6,748 nt of DNA from Candidatus Rifleibacteriota bacterium (lineage in GTDB: Bacteria; Muiribacteriota; Ozemobacteria; Ozemobacterales; Ozemobacteraceae), in NCBI GenBank assembly GCA_028691595.1, contig JAQUZA010000173.1, positions 1-6,748 of the forward strand. Direction: 5' to 3'. Positions within the stretch are counted from its first letter, which is position 1. The number at the start of each line of letters is the position of its first letter. The notes under the pieces are model-generated. The model saw nothing but the letters and a program-made list of their open reading frames with translations, was not told where the DNA came from and did no database searches. Made by a program: the position numbers and the translations under genes. Positions 1-5,275 of the stretch are shown here, piece by piece.

Positions 1-1
1 C

Positions 2-271
2 CGTGAGGCGGCAACTTCTCTCAAGCTCAGGGCCAGCAACCTTCTTGAAGCAGGAATTATCGATGGCATTCTTCCCGAACCAATCGGCGGAGCGCATCGC
101 AATCACCAGATGGCTGCCGATGAAATAAAAAACCAGATAGAAAAACATCTACCTTCATTAATGGCAATGAAAGCCGATAAATTATTAGACGAACGCTACA
201 AAAAGTTTCGCGGCATGGGAAGATTTGCCCGCGAAGAGGAGCTGGAACATGCCGAAAAGCAAGCCGAGTAA
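2..271 (+). CDS. accA: Acetyl-CoA carboxylase carboxyltransferase subunit alpha, C-terminal part (5' end off window)
   Basis: The last 89 codons of AccA are present, ending in TAA. AccA pairs with AccD in the cytoplasm to move the carboxyl group from carboxybiotin on AccB to acetyl-CoA, giving malonyl-CoA for fatty acid synthesis. Recognition rests on the family's C-terminal signature: a helix ending in LKLRASNLLEAGIIDGILPE, then PIGGAH(R), then a charged helix and the closing LLDERYKKFRGMG block. About two thirds of the protein, including the acetyl-CoA binding core, lies upstream of the window. A highly charged tail of about 15 residues follows the usual end; its codons also carry the ribosome binding site and first codons of the downstream sigma factor gene, which it overlaps by 23 bases. 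The identification is firm for the visible part. Confidence 0.93.
   Translation, partial: REAATSLKLRASNLLEAGIIDGILPEPIGGAHRNHQMAADEIKNQIEKHLPSLMAMKADKLLDERYKKFRGMGRFAREEELEHAEKQAE
235..241 (+). promoter_or_regulatory. Shine-Dalgarno sequence for the sigma factor gene
   Basis: AGAGGAG lies 7 bases before the ATG at 249 and inside the accA coding region. It decides the start: the reading frame stays open to a TTG at 225, but that TTG has no such site upstream and would sit deeper inside accA. Its position in accA suggests that ribosomes finishing accA help initiate the sigma factor. Confidence 0.8.
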
Positions 272-1253
272 AGGCGAAGTGACAGGAAAGGTTGAAAAAC
301 CCGTTGAACCAACAAAAAAGGCTGTTCACGAAGAAATCAAGGTAGCCGAGCCTCACCATTACAAGAGAAGTGATGAAGATGTCGTCGATCATCAGGATGA
401 GCGCGAAAAGCGTAAGGAAGAGTCAATATTTGATGACTCTGTTAAGCTTTATTTACAGCAGCTTACCAAGCTGAGTCTGGCAACGCACGACCAGGAAAAG
501 GAATTCGCCCGCCGCATTCTCGATGGCGACCCCGATGCTCGCGAAGCTCTGATTACCGCTAATTTGAGGCTGGTTGTCAGTATTGCCAAAAAATATACCA
601 ATCGTGGGCTGCTTTTTCTCGACCTTATTCAGGAAGGCAATCTTGGCCTGCTGCGTTCGATCGATAAATTTGACTACACAATGGGTTACAAGTTTTCGAC
701 TTACTCCACCTGGTGGATCAGACAGGCGATTACCCGTGCCCTGGCCGAACAGTCGAGGGTGATCCGCATTCCTGTTCACATCATGGAAATCGTTAACAAA
801 GTTCGTAAACAGATCAGGATGTTCGTTCAGGAAAAGGGCCGTGAACCCTCGATGGAAGAACTTTCGGCCAAGGTTGATCTGCCTGTTGAGCGTATAGAAG
901 AAGTGGTTCGTCTGACCCAGGAACCGGTATCGCTTGAAATCTCGGTTGGTAACAAAGAAGATACCTCCCTTGAAAACTATATTTCCAACGAAGATGCAGT
1001 CAGCCCGGAAGAAGCAGTTATCGACTCATTGCTGCGTGACCAGATTTGCCGCGTGCTTGAAACACTTACCGAACGCGAGCAGATAGTGATCAAACTCAGA
1101 TTTGGTCTAGACGATGGCACGCCGAGGTCGCTTGAAGAAATCGGCAGGATACTTGGTGTCACCCGCGAGCGTGTCAGACAGGTTGAAGAAAAGGCACTCA
1201 AGAAGTTGCGCGCTAACTCGGCCCCACCACTGAAAGACTACTATAATCGCTGA
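249..1253 (+). CDS. Sigma-70 family RNA polymerase sigma factor (RpoD/RpoS-like, no region 1.1)
   Basis: The 334-residue protein directs RNA polymerase to promoters. Residues 1-60 are a charged, Lys/Glu-rich, probably disordered leader. Region 1.2 is about 62-95. Region 2 is about 98-171, with DLIQEGNLGLLRSIDKFDY at 125-143 and the aromatic melting motif at 148-157. Region 3 is about 172-250. Region 4 is about 263-325, with its helix-turn-helix at 294-317. Residues Q159 and T162 match E. coli RpoD Q437/T440, which read the -10 element. R306, E307 and R310 match R584/E585/R588, which read the -35 element. So standard promoter specificity is inferred. It lacks region 1.1 and the large non-conserved region. 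Its end (after KKLRAN, then SAPPLKDYYNR) differs from the usual primary-sigma ending. It could be a short primary sigma or a group 2 (RpoS-like) factor; the sequence alone does not decide. It overlaps accA by 23 bases. The ATG at 249 is chosen for its ribosome binding site. Confidence 0.93.
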   Translation: MPKSKPSKGEVTGKVEKPVEPTKKAVHEEIKVAEPHHYKRSDEDVVDHQDEREKRKEESIFDDSVKLYLQQLTKLSLATHDQEKEFARRILDGDPDAREALITANLRLVVSIAKKYTNRGLLFLDLIQEGNLGLLRSIDKFDYTMGYKFSTYSTWWIRQAITRALAEQSRVIRIPVHIMEIVNKVRKQIRMFVQEKGREPSMEELSAKVDLPVERIEEVVRLTQEPVSLEISVGNKEDTSLENYISNEDAVSPEEAVIDSLLRDQICRVLETLTEREQIVIKLRFGLDDGTPRSLEEIGRILGVTRERVRQVEEKALKKLRANSAPPLKDYYNR

Positions 1254-1297
1254 TTACAGGTATCTTGAAAAGTCTTTCTGCTTTTCATTTGCCTCAA

Positions 1298-1317
1298 GGT
1301 TTTAAGTGGTTTTAAGT
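1298..1317. repeat. Two-copy tandem repeat of GGTTTTAAGT
   Basis: The 10-base unit GGTTTTAAGT occurs twice in direct succession (1298-1307 and 1308-1317) in the short intergenic region, just before the terminator hairpin. Each unit contains the palindrome TTTAAA-like core CTTAAAAC on the other strand. I see no clear role, and two copies may be chance in AT-rich DNA. Confidence 0.4.
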
Positions 1318-1322
1318 TCTTT

Positions 1323-1355
1323 ATTGCCAACCTGACCCCAGATTGGCAATTTTTT
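1323..1355 (+). terminator. Rho-independent terminator after the accA-sigma unit
   Basis: A perfect 8-base stem (ATTGCCAA at 1323-1330, TTGGCAAT at 1343-1350) can be extended past one C/A mismatch by CTG/CAG, closing an ACCC loop. Six T residues run from 1350 to 1355. It sits 70 bases after the sigma factor stop. On the - strand the hairpin is followed by an A-rich rather than T-rich stretch, so as an intrinsic terminator it works mainly on the + strand; it could still act as a 3' end stabiliser for the convergent mRNA, whose last gene stops at 1357. Confidence 0.8.
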
Positions 1356-1356
1356 G

Positions 1357-2229
1357 TTAGTCCCAGATGTTGAACAGGTCTTCTGTTCCAGGGGGGGGCG
1401 GTTCAAGGGTCGCGGGTTGTTTTTCGTCTGCTTTGCTGTCGGGATCGGGGTTGATTGAATCTGTGAGCCCGGCATCGAATTGAGCGAGTTTTTCGAGCTC
1501 AGCCAGAGGGTCATCAGGTTCTGCCGCCTGTGCAGTGGCAACCTTCGTTGGAGCAGAAGGCTCGACGCTCGGCCTGAGAAGCTCTTTCAGGCCGGTTCCA
1601 AAGGGTTTTCTGCTTCCGGTTTCGATGAAGCTTTTCAAGACCCTGATACTTGGATCAGAAGGAAACAATGCGGCAAAAGTGCCAAAATAATCGTTCATAA
1701 GTCTGAATTCTTCGTCAGATAATTTTTTCAAGGCTTTGTTCAGTCTTGCTGAAAGATCGATATCGCGCTCAGGGTCAAGATTCATGCTCTTTAGAAGCGT
1801 ATTATGAAAAGTCTTTCTGAATAGTGGTGAAACCGTTCTGATTATTTCAGGGGTTGCTGCCAGAAGTGGCATAAGCGACCAGGTTTCAGGGCGCGCCTGT
1901 TTTGTTATGACCGCAAAGCGCCCGTTGCCGTATTTGCGGGCAACACTATAAATATTTTGAGTTTCATCGAGAAGAACATAAATTTTACGGTGGGTTTCCC
2001 AGAGCTTTTCTTCTGCTTTACCTGTTTGCAACCGCGTCGGCGGCAGCAAAGAAAAGGGCGATACCACTTTGCCTGTCAGGATTTCGTCGGTTGCCAGTGA
2101 AGAGAAGACTCGCGCTTCATTGTTGAGCAACCAGAGCCTGAAAGGTGAGGTGATATCACTGCCGTGACTCTGGGCCATGGAAACAGTGGCAGACAAAAGA
2201 AGCAGCAGACAGATCGAAAAACGTTTCAT
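1357..2229 (-). CDS. Exported protein of unknown function with acidic, proline-rich C-terminal tail
   Basis: I do not recognise a family for this 290-residue protein. The N-terminus is a clear signal peptide: MKRF, a hydrophobic stretch at about 5-17, and a likely signal peptidase I site after SMA (residue 19). There is no lipobox cysteine and no second membrane segment, so the protein should be periplasmic or secreted. Residues about 25-215 look folded, with many helical stretches (for example 123-206). Residues about 220-282 are rich in Pro, Ala, Asp and Glu and probably disordered, ending in the short hydrophobic peptide DLFNIWD. The ATG is supported by AGGAGT 6 bases upstream. It is last in the operon, starting 4 bases after the stop of the other exported protein. 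An 8-G run at 1391-1398 encodes the proline stretch at 277-280. A joint role with the preceding gene is inferred from spacing only. Confidence 0.85.
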   Translation of the reverse strand: MKRFSICLLLLLSATVSMAQSHGSDITSPFRLWLLNNEARVFSSLATDEILTGKVVSPFSLLPPTRLQTGKAEEKLWETHRKIYVLLDETQNIYSVARKYGNGRFAVITKQARPETWSLMPLLAATPEIIRTVSPLFRKTFHNTLLKSMNLDPERDIDLSARLNKALKKLSDEEFRLMNDYFGTFAALFPSDPSIRVLKSFIETGSRKPFGTGLKELLRPSVEPSAPTKVATAQAAEPDDPLAELEKLAQFDAGLTDSINPDPDSKADEKQPATLEPPPPGTEDLFNIWD

Positions 2230-2233
2230 GTCA

Positions 2234-2938
2234 TTACTCCTGAATCCCTGTCATGGCAAGTGTGTGGCTTGACTGCTTTTCGAACACCCATAAATTTCTG
2301 GTTATCGCAAATGCTTTGTTGGAAAAATTAAATTTGTAGGTGGTCTGCCAGTCGGCCTGATGAATGACACCTTCGAGCATATTGAACACAACCCGGCCCT
2401 TCAGAGAAAAACCCTTTTGTCGAAGCTGATCTTCGGGCAGGCTCAGGTTTGCAGTAAAAAGAATCTCGGCTAAGCCTTTTTCATTGTCAACAGACTTTAA
2501 AAGAAGGCTCCAGATCGCCATAACATCTTTGTTGCCCAGTGAAAGAGACTTTCTAACCTGCCGTTTTTCTGCAACCTTCCAGTCGCCCTCCGGGAAGGTC
2601 AGAAAGAAGGGAATTCCCTGGCCCGCTTCTGCAGGAGCACCTTTAATTTCACCGTTTTCACGGATGTAACGTCGATATGTTGCCGCTTTGTCACCCACAT
2701 CGAGAATAAAAGCTCCATCCTGAAAATCGATAGATTTAACTGAGAAATCATAGGAAACCGGCGGCGAAGATTCAGCTGTGCTTACCGTGAAGGCCTTAGA
2801 CTTTGACGAAGTGCTTTGCGTATACCTGTAAGAATAAGTGCTGCCTTTTTTATAGGCGTATTTTATTTCTGCCGCTCCGGCGCATGTCGCCATTATAAGC
2901 AGTAAAATCAGTATTCCAGGTTTTCTCAGGCGCTTCAA
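2234..2938 (-). CDS. Exported protein of unknown function, probably beta-rich (TTG start)
   Basis: The protein has 234 residues when started at the TTG at 2938. The frame stays open upstream to 3157 inside rng, but that part encodes no secretion signal, whereas the TTG start gives a textbook one: basic LKRLRK, hydrophobic GILILLLIMAT, and a signal peptidase I site around AGA/AE (residues 22-23). AGGAGA 5 bases before the TTG supports it. The cysteine at 19 lies in a poor lipobox (MATC), so a lipoprotein is possible but less likely. The mature part opens with KYAYKKGSTYSYRYTQ and contains many alternating polar/hydrophobic strands (for example DFSVKSIDFQDGAFILDV, TTYKFNFSNKAFAI), suggesting a beta sandwich or barrel-like fold. 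I recognise no catalytic motif. It begins 1 base after the rng stop and ends 4 bases before the next exported protein, so it is translated from the rng mRNA. Confidence 0.82.
   Translation of the reverse strand: MKRLRKPGILILLLIMATCAGAAEIKYAYKKGSTYSYRYTQSTSSKSKAFTVSTAESSPPVSYDFSVKSIDFQDGAFILDVGDKAATYRRYIRENGEIKGAPAEAGQGIPFFLTFPEGDWKVAEKRQVRKSLSLGNKDVMAIWSLLLKSVDNEKGLAEILFTANLSLPEDQLRQKGFSLKGRVVFNMLEGVIHQADWQTTYKFNFSNKAFAITRNLWVFEKQSSHTLAMTGIQE
2236..2241 (-). promoter_or_regulatory. Shine-Dalgarno sequence for the last exported-protein gene
   Basis: AGGAGT on the - strand lies 6 bases before the ATG at 2229. Most of it falls in the last sense codon of the upstream gene, and its final T is the first base of that gene's TAA stop, a typical arrangement for coupled translation. 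Confidence 0.75.
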
Positions 2939-2939
2939 A

Positions 2940-4580
2940 TCATTCTCCTGTATCGGTAACCGCTTCTTCATTAACTGTTTCAGGCAAAGTTGTGTTTGCA
3001 TCTGCATCGGGGGCATCGTCGCCTGATTCAGTTTTGCCGTCATCGAGAGGCTTTGCTCGTTCATTGCCATGGTTATTTCGATTATTGTCATGGCTCCTTG
3101 TCTGTGGTCTGGCGGCACGCTCCATAACCGGTTCAATTTTGAAGTTCTCAAGATCAAAGCCAGTTGATGGTTTTAAAATCAATTTGCGTCTGATCTCATT
3201 TTCAATCTCTCTGAGACCACTGTTATCACGCCCCCTGAGCAGGTCTAATACCAGTTTATGGGCATTGATAACCATCTTTTCGGTCTGGTATCTTCGGGCC
3301 TCATCTATCAGGGCGGCACGTATCTGATTGGCAACTGTATGAACCGAGAGGGTTTTGCCGGCACCCTGGCAGCAGGGGCAAGTCGCTTTTCTGATTTCGT
3401 CAAGGCTTGCAGAAGTTCTTCTGCGTGTCATCTGGACAAGACCAAGCTCTGAAAACTCAAGAATGTTTGGTTTGTTGCGATCGCCCTTGAAACCTTCACG
3501 CAGGGTTTTTAGAACCTGGGCCCGGTGTGAAGGTGCCTCCATGTCGATAAAATCAATGATAATCATGCCGGATAGATTTCGTAGCCGTATCTGGCGCGCA
3601 ATCTCTTTTGCTGCTTCAAGATTAACCCTGAAAACGGTTTCTTCAAGGTCTGAACCACCCGAAAAGCGCCCGCTGTTGATATCGATGCAATACATGGCCT
3701 CTGTCTTGTCTATAAAAATATAGCTGCCTGAATCAAGCCAGATTTTTCTCGACAAAGCCCGTTCGATTTCTTTTTCAACGCCAAATTTTTCAAAAATGGG
3801 AACAGGGTTGCGGTAAAGCTCAAGAGATGCTCTCTGAAGCGGCGATAAAAATTCACAGTCTTCAATGATGGTCTTGTACGCTTCTTCTGAATCGATGATC
3901 ATTTCCTGAACATCATCGGTGAAAAAATCACGGGCAACCTTCATGGGCAACGGGATATCACGGTGAAGCATGGTGCGTGGGGGCGACTTGGTGATTTTGC
4001 TTTCAACCTTTTTCCACATCTTGAGAAGAAGATCGAGGTCGGCTTTGAGAACATTTTCTTCAAGCCCTTCAGATGCAGTTCTAAAAACTACGCCGCCACC
4101 TTTTGGCACAATGCGTCGGCCAATGGCACGTAGCCTGTCGCGCTCACGATCCTGGTTGATTTTTCGTGAAACGCCGACATGATCGACTTTGGGCATATAG
4201 ACAAGATAGCGACCCGGAAATGAAATGGTCATGGTCGAACGTGGCCCCTTGGTTGGGGTTGGCTCTTTAAGTATCTGCAAAACCACTTCCTGTCCAACTT
4301 TCAGAGTGTCCTGAATCGGGCTGCGGAAAATGTCTTTCAGGTCTTCATCGTCGCTGCCTTCGACACCGGTCAGAGTCAGGTAGGCATCTTTGTGAATGCC
4401 GATATCGACGAAGGCACTCTGCGTGCCGGCAACAACATTGGCTACCCGCCCTTTATAAATGCAGCCTACAATCTTTTCGCTGTCCTGTATTTCATATAAA
4501 AGCTCAACGAGTTTTCCATTTTCAACAATGGCGGCCCTTGATTCGTAAGGGCCAATATTTACTAAAATTTTCCTGTTCAA
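2940..4580 (-). CDS. rng: Ribonuclease G (RNase E/G family endoribonuclease)
   Basis: This 546-residue cytoplasmic enzyme cuts single-stranded RNA and takes part in 5' rRNA maturation and mRNA decay. The family layout is complete. NRKILVNIGPYESRAAIVENG opens the protein. An S1 domain lies at about 36-122 (GCIYKGRVANVV, AFVDIG). A 5'-sensor/RNase H-like region follows. The catalytic core has D300 and N302 in CIDINSG, and D343 in IIDFIDM. The D300-D343 spacing of 43 equals that of E. coli RNase E D303-D346, the Mg2+-binding pair. The Zn-link CPCC is at 401-404 (C401 and C404 aligned to the family's CPxC). E. coli RNase G is 489 residues; the extra here is a polar, acidic tail from about 488 to 546. 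The start is TTG, overlapping the preceding gene's stop as TTGA, with AGGAGA 10 bases upstream. The first residues match the family's conserved opening, so this start is likely right. It lacks the long RNase E scaffold. Confidence 0.95.
   Translation of the reverse strand: MNRKILVNIGPYESRAAIVENGKLVELLYEIQDSEKIVGCIYKGRVANVVAGTQSAFVDIGIHKDAYLTLTGVEGSDDEDLKDIFRSPIQDTLKVGQEVVLQILKEPTPTKGPRSTMTISFPGRYLVYMPKVDHVGVSRKINQDRERDRLRAIGRRIVPKGGGVVFRTASEGLEENVLKADLDLLLKMWKKVESKITKSPPRTMLHRDIPLPMKVARDFFTDDVQEMIIDSEEAYKTIIEDCEFLSPLQRASLELYRNPVPIFEKFGVEKEIERALSRKIWLDSGSYIFIDKTEAMYCIDINSGRFSGGSDLEETVFRVNLEAAKEIARQIRLRNLSGMIIIDFIDMEAPSHRAQVLKTLREGFKGDRNKPNILEFSELGLVQMTRRRTSASLDEIRKATCPCCQGAGKTLSVHTVANQIRAALIDEARRYQTEKMVINAHKLVLDLLRGRDNSGLREIENEIRRKLILKPSTGFDLENFKIEPVMERAARPQTRSHDNNRNNHGNERAKPLDDGKTESGDDAPDADANTTLPETVNEEAVTDTGE
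2944..2949 (-). promoter_or_regulatory. Shine-Dalgarno sequence that fixes a TTG start
   Basis: AGGAGA on the - strand lies in the last codons of rng and 5 bases before the TTG at 2938. It is followed at once by an ATG (2943-2941), but that ATG is in a frame that stops after two codons. The in-frame ATG at 2971 has no comparable site. The signal peptide begins right after the TTG, so the site and the protein agree. Confidence 0.75.
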
Positions 4581-5275
4581 TTAGAAGAAATCTCCTGTTT
4601 CTGGTTTAATTCAATGAGCGAGATTCTCTCGATCAGTTTCAGGCTGTCTTTCTGGTCGGCAAGGTGCCCGGCCAGGGCGGTAACAATTTTTGATACCGAA
4701 GGCACATCAGCCTGGCCCTGGACAAATTCAGCTTCAAGTATCGGCATGCCATCATGCTCGGCAATTTTAACAGACAAAACAGCATCTTTAAGGCAATACT
4801 GGCGGGTCTGCCCTTTGCGTTCAACGGCAAAGCAGGAATCCTTGTCGAGCAGATAAGCCATAGCGTTGTTGGCCGTTTCACTATCTGAAAAAGTCAGGCG
4901 GTAACTCAACTTTTCACCAAAGTTTCCTGTCTTTTTTTCAGTATAAGGAATAGTGACACGCAAAACCCTCATTCCAGAAGGTAATTCACGGTTCAAAGAC
5001 TCATGCAGCGTTGCTGCATCAGCTGTTCTGGTAAGTGACAAAATGAAATATTCGCAGAAGCTGGCATGCCCAAGGGGCAGTGGTGGCCCAAAACTTATCT
5101 TGGGTCGGGCATGGCACCCCTGGGTGACGGCATAGGGCAACTGCAGCCTTCTCAGGGCTTTGCAGATCACATCGATGGTGTCGAGGTGAGCTATATATCT
5201 GGCCTGGCAGGTTTTGCTGTAATCAACCCTGACTTTGATTTCTTCAACAGGAAGGCTTTTGTTGTCCTGGTTCAT
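4577..5275 (-). CDS. TIGR03936/DUF2344 family radical SAM-associated protein
   Basis: The 232-residue cytoplasmic protein matches the DUF2344 family from end to end at its N-terminus: RVDYSKTCQARYIAHLDTID, then KALRRLQLPYAVTQGCHARPKISFGPPLPLG and SFCEYFILSL (residues about 15-80). The family has no established biochemical activity. It is found either fused to the C-terminus of TIGR03960 radical SAM proteins or encoded beside them; here it is a separate gene whose ATG overlaps the radical SAM stop as ATGA (5272-5275), with GGAGG (5282-5286) 6 bases upstream. Its own stop overlaps the rng start. The likely partnership with the radical SAM protein and a role near RNA or ribosome maturation are inferred from this recurrent gene order. 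C-terminal residues about 120-232 are less conserved and carry no motif I recognise. Confidence 0.9.
   Translation of the reverse strand: MNQDNKSLPVEEIKVRVDYSKTCQARYIAHLDTIDVICKALRRLQLPYAVTQGCHARPKISFGPPLPLGHASFCEYFILSLTRTADAATLHESLNRELPSGMRVLRVTIPYTEKKTGNFGEKLSYRLTFSDSETANNAMAYLLDKDSCFAVERKGQTRQYCLKDAVLSVKIAEHDGMPILEAEFVQGQADVPSVSKIVTALAGHLADQKDSLKLIERISLIELNQKQEISSN
4591..4596 (-). promoter_or_regulatory. Shine-Dalgarno sequence for rng
   Basis: AGGAGA on the - strand lies 10 bases before the TTG start of rng, inside the last codons of the DUF2344 gene. The spacing is on the long side, which together with the TTG codon suggests that rng translation depends on ribosomes arriving from the upstream gene. 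Confidence 0.6.

Noticed and set aside
57..392. A 111-codon open frame on the - strand across the accA end and sigma start
   Set aside because: It is antisense to two well-identified genes, has no recognisable protein features, and lacks a ribosome binding site that I can see.
1302..1541. A second - strand frame reading past the G-run through the terminator region, which might indicate a frameshifted longer C-terminus
   Set aside because: The main frame ends normally at 1357, and the alternative reading is low-complexity and crosses the terminator hairpin, so no frameshift is needed.
2939..3157. An extra 73-residue N-terminus for the first exported protein, within rng
   Set aside because: The extension would bury the signal peptide in the interior and has no ribosome binding site; the TTG at 2938 has both a site and an immediate signal peptide.
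3355..3723. A 122-codon open frame on the + strand
   Set aside because: It is opposite the conserved catalytic region of rng; Ser/Arg-rich composition is typical of antisense shadows.
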